A stretch of 64,000 nt of DNA from JADCCX01 sp031431475 (lineage in GTDB: Bacteria > Pseudomonadota > Alphaproteobacteria > Rhizobiales > Beijerinckiaceae). The stretch covers positions 186,001 through 250,000 of the forward strand of contig JANPDL010000035.1 in NCBI GenBank assembly GCA_031431475.1, read 5' to 3'. The position numbers and the translations under genes were made by a program. Numbering within the stretch: position 1 is the stretch's first letter; every line of letters begins with the position of its first letter. Of the stretch, positions 16,879 through 26,097 are shown one piece after another. The notes under the pieces were generated by a model that was not told the DNA's origin, searched no databases, and worked only from the letters and a program-made list of their open reading frames with translations.

Positions 16879-18360
16879 ATGGCGCTGTCGCAAGAGGAAG
16901 CCAGACGCGCACTTGTGGCGCTGCATCGCTTCGGCCTTGGCGCGAAACCAGGCGGCATGACGGCAGAACTCGCAAAAGATCCACGCGGAGCGCTCAGGCG
17001 CGAGACATGGGACCCGTTGAAGCTCTTTGTCGAGGATGACAGCCTGTTCACCACGCAGGTGGCGCTGGCGAAGCATTTCGACGAGGCAAAGACAGAGCGT
17101 CTTGCGCGCGAAAGCAACCGGGACGATCGCCGGGAGATGCAGGCGGCCAAAGCCCGCAGTGGGGGTCATGGTAACCCTGCGCCCGGCGGCATGGACATGA
17201 ATTCCGCGCAACCCGCCAAACCAGCGCAAGCCCCGCAGCAACCGCCCCAGATCGAGCAGATCATCTACCGCAACGAGGCGCTTGCCCGCATCCGCAAGGC
17301 GGAGGAGCCAGCCATCGGGTTCGGCGAGAGGCTGGTGCTGTTCTGGTCAAACCATTTCTGTGTTTCCGTGCAGAAGGGACAGATTACCCGCGCCACTGCG
17401 GGATCGCTGGAACGAGAAGCGATCCGCCCCAACGTGCTGGGCAAGTTCTCGGATATGCTGCTGGCGGTGGAAAAACATCCGGCGATGCTGTTCTATCTCG
17501 ACAACCGGCAATCCGTCGGCCCCAATTCCCGCGCAGGCAAGAACCGCAATGTCGGGCTTAACGAGAATCTGGGCCGCGAGATTCTCGAGCTCCATACGCT
17601 TGGTGTTGATGGCGGTTATACACAGGCCGATGTCACGGCACTGGCCAAAATCATCACGGGCTGGACCTTCGTGGGTGCGGGCGAAAGACTAGGACCCGCC
17701 GGAAGCTTTGTGTTCACCGCCAACCGGCATGAGCCGGGCGACCAGATTGTGCTGGGCAAAACCTACCGTGACACCGGTGTCGAACAGGGGGAAATGGCGC
17801 TGAGGGATATTGCCCGTCATCCCGCCACCGCCAACCACGTGGCGCGCAAGCTGGTGCGCCATTTCATTTCTGATGAAGCACCGCCGCAGGCGCTTATGGC
17901 GCATCTCGCGAAGATCTTCCGCGACACCGACGGCGATCTTGCGGAGGTTTCGCGCGCGTTGGTCAGCCACGATGAGGCCTGGAAAGGCGAATTGTCGAAG
18001 GTGCGAACCCCTTATGAATGGCTGGCATCGGTCGTGCGGTTCTCCGGCGCGCCGAAGGAGTTTGGTCAGGTCATCCAGCCTCTCAACCTCATGGGTGCGC
18101 CGCTCTGGGCTGTACCGGGTCCCAATGGTTATCCCGATACATTCGCGCACTGGGCCAGCCCCGAGAGCCTGCGGACGCGGCTTGATCTGTCGGCCAATAT
18201 CGCGCGGCGGCTCGGCGACCGGTTCAATCCGTCGGACCTTGCAGATCAGTTGTTCGACACAGCGCTGTCCTCTGACACGACGCAGGCGATCCGCCGGGCA
18301 GAATCGAAGCATCAGGGCCTGGCGATCCTGCTGATGTCACCCGAATTCCAGCGGCGGTAA
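16879..18360 (+). CDS. DUF1800 domain-containing protein
   Basis: A 493-residue protein with the DUF1800 pattern: ALVALHRFGLGAKPG near the N-terminus, LVLFWSNHFCVSVQKG, GLNENLGREILELHTLGVDGGYTQADV, FTANRHEPGDQIVLGKTY, and HVARKLVRHFISD. The start at 16879 is chosen because ACGGAGG lies five bases upstream; an ATG 13 codons earlier lacks this. DUF1800 proteins almost always pair with a DUF1501 gene, as here (13 bases downstream). Their biochemical role is not established; export and a surface or periplasmic function are presumed. Confidence 0.93.
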   Translation: MALSQEEARRALVALHRFGLGAKPGGMTAELAKDPRGALRRETWDPLKLFVEDDSLFTTQVALAKHFDEAKTERLARESNRDDRREMQAAKARSGGHGNPAPGGMDMNSAQPAKPAQAPQQPPQIEQIIYRNEALARIRKAEEPAIGFGERLVLFWSNHFCVSVQKGQITRATAGSLEREAIRPNVLGKFSDMLLAVEKHPAMLFYLDNRQSVGPNSRAGKNRNVGLNENLGREILELHTLGVDGGYTQADVTALAKIITGWTFVGAGERLGPAGSFVFTANRHEPGDQIVLGKTYRDTGVEQGEMALRDIARHPATANHVARKLVRHFISDEAPPQALMAHLAKIFRDTDGDLAEVSRALVSHDEAWKGELSKVRTPYEWLASVVRFSGAPKEFGQVIQPLNLMGAPLWAVPGPNGYPDTFAHWASPESLRTRLDLSANIARRLGDRFNPSDLADQLFDTALSSDTTQAIRRAESKHQGLAILLMSPEFQRR

Positions 18361-18372
18361 GGGGAAAGACCC

Positions 18373-19629
18373 ATGACCAATCACATCACCCCGAATGGTT
18401 GCCGCGAAGCTGGCCTCATCACCCGGCGCGGGTTGCTGGGTGCGGGCGTCAGTTTCTACGCCTGGGCGCATCTGAATCGGGTGGCCAGCGCCGCCGGTGC
18501 GCGTGATCCGCGCCTGTTGGTGGTGATCCTGCGGGGCGCGCTGGACGGCCTGTCTGCCGTACCGCCCATCAACGATCCGGCCTATGCCGATCTGCGCGGC
18601 GAGATCGCGCTGTCGAAGGAAGGCGCGTTCGCGGCACTGCCGCTGGACGGGTTTTTCGCGCTGCATCCCGCGATGAAGAATTTCGCTCGTCTCTACAAGG
18701 AGAACAAGGCTTCCGTCCTGCATGCTGCTGCCACGCCCTACCGCGAGCGCTCGCATTTCGACGGGCAGGATTTGCTGGAAAGCGGCTATGATCGGCCCGG
18801 CCGCGTCGATAGCGGCTGGCTGAACCGGGCTTTGCAGGCCATGCCTGCGGGCCAGCGCGTCAACGGGAAAGGTGGTTTGGGCATAGGCCCTGCCACGCCT
18901 CTGATCCTGCGCGGCACGGCCCCGGTCATGGGCTGGGCCCCACAGGGCGTCCCCAATGCCAGTGATGACCTCGCGGCGCGCGTGCTCGACCTCTACACGC
19001 ACCGTGATCCGGCTCTCGGCAAGGCGCTATTGGCCGGTCTCGACACGGACAAGATGGCGAAGGCACAGGGCATGAGCGGCGACATGGCCAAGCCGCAGGG
19101 TGGTTCCGCCGATCCCAAGGGCATGGCACAGGCGGCACAGGGTGCTGCACGTTTGCTGGCGGCATCGGATGGACCGCGCGTTGCGGCGCTTTCGTTCGAT
19201 GGCTGGGATACGCATGCCAATCAGGGCGGTGCCACGGGCCGCCTCGCCAGCCTGCTGGGCGGGCTTGATGGCGCATTCGGTGTCTTCGAGGAGGTGCTGA
19301 AGCCGGTCTGGAACGATACAGCCGTGATTGTGGTGACGGAATTTGGGCGCACCGCGCGCATCAACGGCACAGTGGGTTCCGATCACGGCACAGGCACGGT
19401 GGCCTTCATGCTGGGTGGTGCGGTGGCGGGCGGCAAGGTCTTTGCGGACTGGCCGGGGCTTGCGGCAAACCAGTTGCACGAGGGCCGAGATCTTAAACCG
19501 ACGATAGACCTCCGCGTGGTGCTGAAAGGCTTGCTGCAGGATCATCTGGGCATTACCGCGCATGTGCTGGCGGAGAAGGTTTTCCCTGGCAGCAATCAGG
19601 TATCAGCCATGAAGGGGCTGGTGGCCTGA
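18373..19629 (+). CDS. DUF1501 domain-containing protein, Tat-exported
   Basis: A 418-residue protein with a twin-arginine signal near the start (ITRRGLLGAG at about 17-26, then a hydrophobic stretch ending AASAAGA-like), so it is probably exported folded to the periplasm. The DUF1501 domain belongs to the alkaline-phosphatase/sulfatase-like group, with RERSHFDGQDLLESG, FDGWDTHANQGG, VIVVTEFGRTARINGTVGSDHGTG. It forms a two-gene operon with the DUF1800 gene. Substrate unknown. Confidence 0.93.
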   Translation: MTNHITPNGCREAGLITRRGLLGAGVSFYAWAHLNRVASAAGARDPRLLVVILRGALDGLSAVPPINDPAYADLRGEIALSKEGAFAALPLDGFFALHPAMKNFARLYKENKASVLHAAATPYRERSHFDGQDLLESGYDRPGRVDSGWLNRALQAMPAGQRVNGKGGLGIGPATPLILRGTAPVMGWAPQGVPNASDDLAARVLDLYTHRDPALGKALLAGLDTDKMAKAQGMSGDMAKPQGGSADPKGMAQAAQGAARLLAASDGPRVAALSFDGWDTHANQGGATGRLASLLGGLDGAFGVFEEVLKPVWNDTAVIVVTEFGRTARINGTVGSDHGTGTVAFMLGGAVAGGKVFADWPGLAANQLHEGRDLKPTIDLRVVLKGLLQDHLGITAHVLAEKVFPGSNQVSAMKGLVA

Positions 19630-19693
19630 AGTCAGCCACATTCGACGGCCGCTTGGTAAAGACAACCAGGAGCGAATCCTCTATCGCCGCTCC

Positions 19694-19954
19694 ATGAACC
19701 CCATGATGATCGAATGGATTGGCGCTCTTGCTGCCGTGCTGACGACGAGCGCCTTCCTACCCCAGGCGATACGCACGATCCGAACCCGCCAGACCCGGGA
19801 CATATCGCTGTGGACACAATGGCTCCTTTTCATCGGGAACTTCATGTGGCTGGGCTACGGCCTTTCGCTCAATTCGCTGCCGCTGATCCTCGCAAATTGC
19901 GTAAGCGTGCCGCTGATCGGCATCGTGCTGGTGCTGAAGCTCCGGCACGGGTGA
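19694..19954 (+). CDS. SemiSWEET family sugar transporter-like protein
   Basis: An 86-residue protein with three membrane helices and the PQ-loop motif (SAFLPQAIRTIRTRQTRDIS) characteristic of SemiSWEETs, which dimerise to form a small sugar facilitator. Further family marks are WTQWLLFIGNFMWLGYG and LANCVSVPL. No partner sugar-metabolism gene lies directly beside it. Confidence 0.92.
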   Translation: MNPMMIEWIGALAAVLTTSAFLPQAIRTIRTRQTRDISLWTQWLLFIGNFMWLGYGLSLNSLPLILANCVSVPLIGIVLVLKLRHG

Positions 19955-19957
19955 GAT

Positions 19958-20506
19958 TCAACCGCCTTTGCCGCGTACCATGGCGTTGTCCGTCCAGAGT
20001 CTGATCCTTGCCAGATTCACGCCCATATCGCTATGTCCCAACTGGCTGCGTGAATAGATCGCCAGCGTCGATGTCGTGTCCGAAAGGGCAATGAAGCGGA
20101 CATTGATCGTATCCGGAAAGCTCATTGTGGCCGAGCGTTGCACATAGCGGTCCTGCATCGCCAGGCCGGGCTGCGCATGGCGATAGACCGGCACCACGCG
20201 AGGCTGGGCCAGCACAAACTCCGTGAAACGCTTGCGCAAGTCCTCATCTGATCCCTGAAAAACGCCGGGATCAAAATCAGCAGGTGCGTTGCGGCAGAAG
20301 CCCGGCGGGCAGGCCAGCGCCGTGTTGGGCGAGGATGCGCGCGTGAAGGTCTCGAAATCCACCGGGCCAAGGTCGGGAGAACCGAAAATCGTTTCATAGA
20401 CCACAGCGAGCATGGATTCCTCCTTCGAGGTCAGAAGCGAGAGCGCCACCACGGTCAAAATCACGAAAATGGCGCTGAAGGCCGCAAGCCGAATGAAACG
20501 AAGCAT
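19958..20506 (-). CDS. DUF1499 domain-containing protein
   Basis: A 182-residue protein with one N-terminal membrane helix or uncleaved signal (about 5-27) and a DUF1499 domain: ALACPPGFC, VPVYR, and the C-terminal TLAIYSRSQLGHSDMGVNLARIRLW. Function of the family is unknown. It is convergent with the SemiSWEET gene with a gap of three bases. Confidence 0.85.
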   Translation of the reverse strand: MLRFIRLAAFSAIFVILTVVALSLLTSKEESMLAVVYETIFGSPDLGPVDFETFTRASSPNTALACPPGFCRNAPADFDPGVFQGSDEDLRKRFTEFVLAQPRVVPVYRHAQPGLAMQDRYVQRSATMSFPDTINVRFIALSDTTSTLAIYSRSQLGHSDMGVNLARIRLWTDNAMVRGKGG

Positions 20507-20634
20507 TTACCATTTGTATCACGATCCCGCGAGCTATGGCGCGACGACACAAGGACACAGTGAAAAAAACACAATTCCTTCACATCTACCTCTTCAAACT
20601 ATTTTTTGCTCACTTCGCACCACGGAGTTGTCCC

Positions 20635-20880
20635 ATGCCCGCGAGTTCTGGTTTGCGCTCCCGTCCCCAGGTCGGCCTGACGCGGCCTCGTTCGGACCAT
20701 CGCCTGCACATCAATGGTCTGGCCCAAATGCTGCCGAAATTCCTCGTACTACCGATCCTTCTGATCGCCGGTCTGACAATCGCTGCCACATCGCTCTGGA
20801 CCTATGCGATGCACATCGACGAGGTCTATGCGGAGATCGACGCGCCGACGATCACGGGTACAATCAAGGTCACGAACTGA
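20635..20880 (+). CDS. Small hypothetical protein with one membrane helix
   Basis: An 81-residue frame beginning at an ATG with GGAG ten bases upstream, the same leader (GGAGTTGTCCC) that precedes the aspartate aminotransferase start at 21017. The last 50 residues hold a hydrophobic helix (FLVLPILLIAGLTIAATSLW) and an acidic tail. A shorter product from the ATG at 20728 is possible. No homologue was recognised. Confidence 0.5.
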   Translation: MPASSGLRSRPQVGLTRPRSDHRLHINGLAQMLPKFLVLPILLIAGLTIAATSLWTYAMHIDEVYAEIDAPTITGTIKVTN

Positions 20881-21016
20881 CAGCTTCCTTACGTTAACCC
20901 GCCAGTCCATCGCGACCATTTGTCATTTCAATGACGGATTCTGGCTTGTCCCGCGTGGTTGCCGCGATTAGGGAAAGTGCGCGCTTTGCTGCGCAGACCT
21001 TTCCTGGAGTTGTCCC

Positions 21017-22219
21017 ATGGCCTTCATCGCCGACGCCCTGTCCCGCATCAAGCCGAGCGCCACCATCGTGCTCACACAGAAAGCCCGGGACCTGAAAGCC
21101 ACCGGCAAGGATGTGATCTCGCTCTCGGTGGGCGAGCCGGATTTCGACACGCCGGACAACATCAAGGAAGCCGCCATCGCTGCGATCCGCCGGGGCGAGA
21201 CGAAATACACGCCGGTGCTGGGCATCCCCGAGTTGCGCGCCGCCGTTGCAGCCAAGTTCAAGCGCGAGAACAACCTCGAATACAAGGCCTCGCAGACCAT
21301 CGTCAGCACGGGCGGCAAGCATGTCATCTTCAATGCCCTGATGGCGACGCTGAATCCGGGTGACGAGGTGGTTATCCCCACGCCGTACTGGGTCAGCTAC
21401 CCCGAAATGGTGGCTTTGTGCGGCGGTACGCCCACTTTTGTGCACACCACGCTGGAGCAGCAGTTCAAGATTCAGGCGGCGGACCTCGATAAGGTGATTA
21501 CACCGAAAACGAAGTGGATCATCCTCAATTCTCCGTCAAACCCATCGGGCGCCGCCTACACATGGGCGGAGATGAAGGCGATCACAGATGTGCTGATGAA
21601 GCATCCGCATGTCTGGGTGCTGACCGACGACATGTATGAGCATCTGGTCTACGGCGACTTCAAGTTCTGCACACCTGCGGAAGTGGAGCCCAATCTCTAC
21701 GAGCGCACGCTGACCATGAACGGCGTCTCGAAATCCTACGCCATGACGGGCTGGCGCATCGGCTATGCGGCAGGACCAGAGCATCTGATCAAGGCGATGG
21801 ACAATGTGCAGGGGCAGCAGACGTCTGGCACGTCATCGATTTCGCAATGGGCGGCGGTAGAAGCGCTGACGGGCACGCAGGAGCATCTGCCGAAGTTCCG
21901 CGCGGCCTTCGAGCGCCGCCGCGATCTCGTGGTCTCCATGCTGAACCAGACACGCGGCCTCAAATGCCCGGTGCCGGAAGGCGCGTTCTATGTCTATCCC
22001 GATTGCTCCGCGCTGATGGGCAAGACCACGCCATCGGGCAAAAAGCTGGAAACCGACGAGGATCTGGTGCTGGAGCTGCTGGCGGGCGAAGGCGTCGCGG
22101 CGGTGCACGGCTCGGCATTCGGGCTCGGCCCCAATTTCCGCATCTCCTACGCCACGAGCGATGAGAAGCTGGAAGAAGCCTGCCGCCGGATTCAGAGGTT
22201 CTGCGGGGAGCTGCGGTAA
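21017..22219 (+). CDS. aspC: Pyridoxal-phosphate aspartate aminotransferase (class I, subgroup I-gamma type)
   Basis: A 400-residue aminotransferase exchanging the amino group of aspartate or glutamate with keto acids. Fold-type-I marks: SVGEPDFDTPDNI, NSPSNPSGAAY (PLP/substrate Asn), TDDMYEHLVY (PLP Asp/Tyr), the Schiff-base lysine Lys239 in SKSYAMTGWRIGYAAGP, and the substrate-carboxylate Arg in FRISYAT. This is the bacterial aspartate/prephenate aminotransferase subgroup common in rhizobia (AatA-like); prephenate activity is possible. The 3' end overlaps the convergent gene at 22192 by 28 bases. Confidence 0.93.
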   Translation: MAFIADALSRIKPSATIVLTQKARDLKATGKDVISLSVGEPDFDTPDNIKEAAIAAIRRGETKYTPVLGIPELRAAVAAKFKRENNLEYKASQTIVSTGGKHVIFNALMATLNPGDEVVIPTPYWVSYPEMVALCGGTPTFVHTTLEQQFKIQAADLDKVITPKTKWIILNSPSNPSGAAYTWAEMKAITDVLMKHPHVWVLTDDMYEHLVYGDFKFCTPAEVEPNLYERTLTMNGVSKSYAMTGWRIGYAAGPEHLIKAMDNVQGQQTSGTSSISQWAAVEALTGTQEHLPKFRAAFERRRDLVVSMLNQTRGLKCPVPEGAFYVYPDCSALMGKTTPSGKKLETDEDLVLELLAGEGVAAVHGSAFGLGPNFRISYATSDEKLEEACRRIQRFCGELR

Positions 22220-22674
22220 CCCGGGAAGGTTGCCTTCGCCAGACGCCAGCACGGCCATGTGCCGACAAAGCCGATCAGCGCGATGAGCGCTGATCCGCCA
22301 AGGACGGGCGGAATGATCGTCAGGTGCGGCATCGTGAGATGCCCGAGGCTGAGGCCGATGATGGCGAGACCGCCGCTGAACACGCTGCCGTAGCTGCAAC
22401 TGAGCCACCACCGGCAATGACCATACCGTTCGATCCGCCGCGCTGTCATCCAGCCCGTGAACAATGCTGGCAGCAGGGTGACCGGGGCTGAGACCGCGAT
22501 CTGCCACGTCACGAGATCGATATTGGCCAGCAGCGTCGCACCGAAGAAGCGCGGATCGAGGAAGATATCCGGGCGGAGCTGGAAGACGGATGCAAGGGCG
22601 GACACCGCGACATAAAGCGTCGCGCCCGTGACAGGGCCGAGAACTCCGTACAGGATGATGATCCGCCTAAGCAT
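22192..22674 (-). CDS. Hypothetical integral membrane protein
   Basis: A 160-residue protein with four strongly hydrophobic segments (about 5-28, 48-75, 92-113 and 120-142), consistent with an inner-membrane protein. The C-terminus overlaps the end of aspC in the opposite orientation. No family was recognised with confidence and no good ribosome-binding site is seen. Confidence 0.6.
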   Translation of the reverse strand: MLRRIIILYGVLGPVTGATLYVAVSALASVFQLRPDIFLDPRFFGATLLANIDLVTWQIAVSAPVTLLPALFTGWMTARRIERYGHCRWWLSCSYGSVFSGGLAIIGLSLGHLTMPHLTIIPPVLGGSALIALIGFVGTWPCWRLAKATFPGYRSSPQNL

Positions 22675-22738
22675 GTAGTGCAGCTTAGGGTAGCGGCGAG
22701 TTCTGCATAATGAGGGGAACGACGTAGGAGAGTCAGCC

Positions 22739-23602
22739 TCAAATCACGATCTTTACCCCATCTCGCGCCACGGTCAGCGCGCCTGCATAGGCCGTCCGCA
22801 CCTCGGCCTCCCAGTGCTCCGGTCTCGTCTCAGGATCATCGGCAGGCACGAGATGATTGAGGACAAGATGCTTCACGCCAGCATCCCGCGCGATGCTGCC
22901 CACATCCGCCGCCAGCGTGTGGCTTGCCATGAGATGCTCCCGCAGCCGGTTGGCATTGGGTGTTTTCGCGACAAGGCGGTCCACGCCGGGCAGATACATC
23001 GCCTCATGCACGAGGATATCCGCGCCCTTCGCGAAGGGGATCATGTCTGGAATGAAGGCCGTGTCGCCGGAGAAGACAATGGCCTTGTCGCCGCTGGCCT
23101 GCCTTATCACGAAGCGCAGGGCAAAACTGTCGATCACTGGCGGATGGTGATTGCGCATCGCCGTGACACTGACGACGCCATCATCGAAGACGAGCCCCTC
23201 GGCAAAATCTGTCACTTTGACCATCGGCTCCAGCGGCGGGCGGCCCTCGTCCGCGATGCGCGTGGCGATATCGAAGGCATTCAGCCCGCAGAACGCGGGC
23301 CACATTTCGGCTAGCCCTTTCGGGCCGTAGGCCTTCACAGGCGCTCCCAATCCAGCGCACCAGGCTGTGTGGATCAGGTTGCCGAATTCCAGATTGTGGT
23401 CGGAATGGTGGTGCGTGATCAGGATTGTCGACAGGTCTCGCAACGAATGTCCTGCCTCGACAAAGCCGCGTGTGACGCCAAGGCCACAATCCACGACATA
23501 GAGTTTTCCGTCCACATCAAGCAGCATGGACGTCGGCGAAGGACCGCCGGTACGGATGGCCGGGCCGCCTTTGGAGCCCAGAATAGTGAGGGTGATGGAC
23601 AT
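22739..23602 (-). CDS. MBL-fold metallo-hydrolase (RNase Z-like subfamily)
   Basis: A 287-residue metallo-beta-lactamase-fold protein with the zinc motif HHHSDH at 64-69, AMRNHHPPV, VFSGDTAF and the terminal VLNHLVP histidine. The order and spacing resemble RNase Z/arylsulfatase-like MBL enzymes, but the substrate is unknown. The start at 23602 is taken because the fold begins directly after it (MSITLTILGSKGGPA); an upstream extension of 41 codons has no family match. Confidence 0.85.
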   Translation of the reverse strand: MSITLTILGSKGGPAIRTGGPSPTSMLLDVDGKLYVVDCGLGVTRGFVEAGHSLRDLSTILITHHHSDHNLEFGNLIHTAWCAGLGAPVKAYGPKGLAEMWPAFCGLNAFDIATRIADEGRPPLEPMVKVTDFAEGLVFDDGVVSVTAMRNHHPPVIDSFALRFVIRQASGDKAIVFSGDTAFIPDMIPFAKGADILVHEAMYLPGVDRLVAKTPNANRLREHLMASHTLAADVGSIARDAGVKHLVLNHLVPADDPETRPEHWEAEVRTAYAGALTVARDGVKIVI

Positions 23603-23715
23603 GGCAGGACGATAGCCAATTCGCCGTCGGCTTGTCACACGCAAAATCACCGTGCTTGCGAAGATCGCCGCCCTCGCCCTACGCTTGCTGTCAATCACAG
23701 CGTCTCGGGGAAAAC

Positions 23716-24825
23716 ATGGCCACAATCACGCGCATCGAAGCCTGGATGATCGACCTGAAGCCGAAGGTGAAGCGCACCGACGCGATCCAGTCCTTTGTCA
23801 GCCAGGAAACGCCAATGGTGCGGATCACGGATGCCGACGGCGCATCAGGTATCGGCTACAGCTATACCATCGGCACCGGCGGTCCTTCTGTGATGAAACT
23901 GCTCGAGCTGACGCTGCTGCCTGCCCTCATCGGACGCGACGCCAGTCAGATCGAGCGCATCTGGCGGGACCTGCTGTTCATGACTCATGCAACGTCGGTG
24001 GGGGCGATCACGGCGCTGGCGCTCGCCGCTATCGACACAGCGCTGTGGGATCTGCGCTGCAAGAAAGCGGGCCTGCCGCTGCACATCATGGCGGGCGGTG
24101 CGCAGGAGAGCGTTGCGATGTACACGACCGAAGGTGGCTGGCTGCATCTGGAGCCGCAGGCTCTGGTGGAGGATGCGTTGCGGGCAAAAACCGAAGGTTT
24201 CAAGGGAGCCAAGATCAAGGTTGGTCGCCCGCATGTGCGCGAGGATGTGGCGCGTCTCTCAGCCGTGCGAACCGCTCTGGGTGACACATTCGAAATCATG
24301 ACCGATGCCAATCAGGCGTTTCAGGTGGATGAAGCGATCCGGCGTGCGCGGCATTACGAACCGCTTGATATTGCCTGGTTCGAGGAGCCGCTGACGGCGG
24401 ATGATCTCTCGGGACACGAGCGGCTGTCGGCTTCAACGACGATTCCAATCGCCGTGGGTGAGAGCCTCTATTCCGCCCTGCATTTCCGCGAGTATCTGCA
24501 GCGCAATGCCTGCTCTGTCGTGCAGGTCGATGTGGCGCGCATTGGCGGCATCACGCCCTGGCTCAAGGTGGCGCATCTGGCCGAGACTTTCAACGTGCCG
24601 GTGTGTCCACATTTCCTGATGGAACTGCATGTTGGACTCTGCTGTGCCGTGCCAAATGCGCGCTGGGTGGAATATATCCCGCAGCTCGACATACTGACAA
24701 CAATGCCGATGGCGCGCGAGGATGGGCGGGCTTTTCCCTCGCAGGACGCAGGCCTCGGCATTGCCTGGGATCTGGCTGCGTTGAAGCGAGAGACTGTGGC
24801 GGGATCAGTTTTTGCTCTGGGTTGA
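23716..24825 (+). CDS. Mandelate racemase/muconate lactonizing enzyme family protein (sugar-acid dehydratase-like)
   Basis: A 369-residue enolase-superfamily enzyme: N-terminal capping domain and C-terminal barrel with the KxK motif (Lys166/Lys168), metal ligands Asp197, Glu223 and Glu249, and His299 as the opposing base. This is the catalytic pattern of mandelate-racemase-type enzymes that abstract a proton next to a carboxylate, so a sugar-acid dehydratase or a racemase is likely. The TRAP transporter operon starts 150 bases downstream on the same strand, which suggests that the substrate is imported by it. The start at 23716 has GGGGAAAA upstream. Confidence 0.88.
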   Translation: MATITRIEAWMIDLKPKVKRTDAIQSFVSQETPMVRITDADGASGIGYSYTIGTGGPSVMKLLELTLLPALIGRDASQIERIWRDLLFMTHATSVGAITALALAAIDTALWDLRCKKAGLPLHIMAGGAQESVAMYTTEGGWLHLEPQALVEDALRAKTEGFKGAKIKVGRPHVREDVARLSAVRTALGDTFEIMTDANQAFQVDEAIRRARHYEPLDIAWFEEPLTADDLSGHERLSASTTIPIAVGESLYSALHFREYLQRNACSVVQVDVARIGGITPWLKVAHLAETFNVPVCPHFLMELHVGLCCAVPNARWVEYIPQLDILTTMPMAREDGRAFPSQDAGLGIAWDLAALKRETVAGSVFALG

Positions 24826-24835
24826 CGGCATTGCC

Positions 24836-24864
24836 TTGACACTGTCATCCCCGCACCGATAGCT
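24836..24864 (+). promoter_or_regulatory. Possible promoter of the TRAP operon
   Basis: TTGACA at 24836-24841 is followed by a spacer of 16-17 bases and GATAGCT (24858-24864). The operator-like palindrome at 24871-24889 lies just downstream, at a position suited to repression. The -10 match is only fair. Confidence 0.35.
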
Positions 24865-24870
24865 TTGGAT

Positions 24871-24889
24871 CAATTGGTCTGACGAATTG
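24871..24889. promoter_or_regulatory. GntR/FadR-type operator upstream of the TRAP operon
   Basis: CAATTGGTC and GACGAATTG flank a central T with one mismatch. The core TGGTCTGACGA fits the FadR-subfamily GntR consensus TNGTNNNACNA exactly. It lies about 85 bases before dctP. No GntR regulator is encoded in the window, so the regulator would act from elsewhere. Confidence 0.6.
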
Positions 24890-24975
24890 ACAAATACCCT
24901 TTCCGGACATGCGGCGCAGAACCGCGATCCGGACCCGGGTTCGCGGATCATGCCAACACACGGGAGGACATCATC

Positions 24976-25965
24976 ATGAAGAGACGGACATTCACGGCAC
25001 TTGCCGCTTTCGCCGGCCTATCGCTTCTGGCCGCGCCAGCGACGGCACAGACCAAGCTGAAATGGGGCCACGTCTACGAAACAGCCGAGGCCTTCCATAC
25101 GGAAGCGCTCTGGGCCGCCGGCGAAATCGCCAAGCGCACCAACGGCAAATACACCGTGGACGTTTTCCCGGCCTCGCAGCTCGGCAAGGAAACGGATATC
25201 AACCAGGGCCTGTCACTGGGCTCGGTGGACATGATCTATACCGGCTCCAGCTTCGCGGCGCGATCCTTCCCGCCAATGGGCGTGACCTATTATCCCTTCA
25301 CCTTCCGCGATTCCGATCACCTGCTCGCCTTTGCCAAGAGCGATGTGTTCAAGGAGTTTGCGCAAGGGTATCAGGACAAGACCGGCCACAAGATCACGGC
25401 CACGACGTATTACGGCGTGCGGCACACCTCGACCAATCGGGCCTTCAAGACCTGCGCAGAGATGAAGGGCCTGAAGATCCGCGTGCCGGATGTTCCGGCC
25501 TATCTCGCCATGCCGCGCTCCTGCGGAGCCAACACAACGCCGATCGCTTTCGCAGAAGTCTATCTCGCGCTGCAGAACGGCACCGTGGAAGCACAGGAGA
25601 ACCCGCTGACCACCATCGAGGCAAAGAAATTCTACGAGGTTCAGAAGCATATCGTGCTGACAGGCCATATCGTCGACCAATTGAATACCATCATTGCCAA
25701 GGGGACATGGGACAAGCTGTCAGACGCCGAGAAGCAGATCTTCACGGATGTGACGCAGGAAGCGGCAGCGCGGGCAACGGCCAAGATCAGGGCGGATGAA
25801 GCCAAGCTGGTGCAGTTCTTTAAGGACAAGGGCCTGACCGTGACAGAGATCAACCGGGCGGACTTCCTTGATTCAGTCAATAAGGCGGTCACATTCGAGC
25901 AGTTCGGCTACAAGAAGTCCGACTGGGACCGCATCCAGGCGATCAAGTCGGGTCAGGGCTCCTGA
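24976..25965 (+). CDS. dctP: TRAP transporter substrate-binding protein DctP
   Basis: A 329-residue periplasmic binding protein with a Sec signal (two Arg/Lys, then hydrophobic, cleavage near ATA-QTK at about residue 24). The DctP family arginine that binds the substrate carboxylate is Arg169 in GLKIRVPDVPAY; GVRHTSTNR and ALQNGTVEAQENPL are other conserved blocks. It delivers an organic or sugar acid to the QM membrane subunits encoded next. The neighbouring enolase-superfamily dehydratase points to a sugar acid. Confidence 0.94.
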   Translation: MKRRTFTALAAFAGLSLLAAPATAQTKLKWGHVYETAEAFHTEALWAAGEIAKRTNGKYTVDVFPASQLGKETDINQGLSLGSVDMIYTGSSFAARSFPPMGVTYYPFTFRDSDHLLAFAKSDVFKEFAQGYQDKTGHKITATTYYGVRHTSTNRAFKTCAEMKGLKIRVPDVPAYLAMPRSCGANTTPIAFAEVYLALQNGTVEAQENPLTTIEAKKFYEVQKHIVLTGHIVDQLNTIIAKGTWDKLSDAEKQIFTDVTQEAAARATAKIRADEAKLVQFFKDKGLTVTEINRADFLDSVNKAVTFEQFGYKKSDWDRIQAIKSGQGS

Positions 25966-26097
25966 TCACAGGCTGGTAACGCTGGCCAGCACCTGTGCAT
26001 GGCCGAAATAACAAGGCGGAGCTCCTGTGGCCCGGCGCTCCGCTTTGTTGTCCCTGTGGCTTTTCAGCCAACTCCCATGACACCCGGAGCATCGCCT

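Noticed and set aside
24909..25799. A 296-codon frame overlapping dctP on the same strand
   Set aside because: It is out of frame with a complete DctP protein that has a signal peptide and the substrate arginine.
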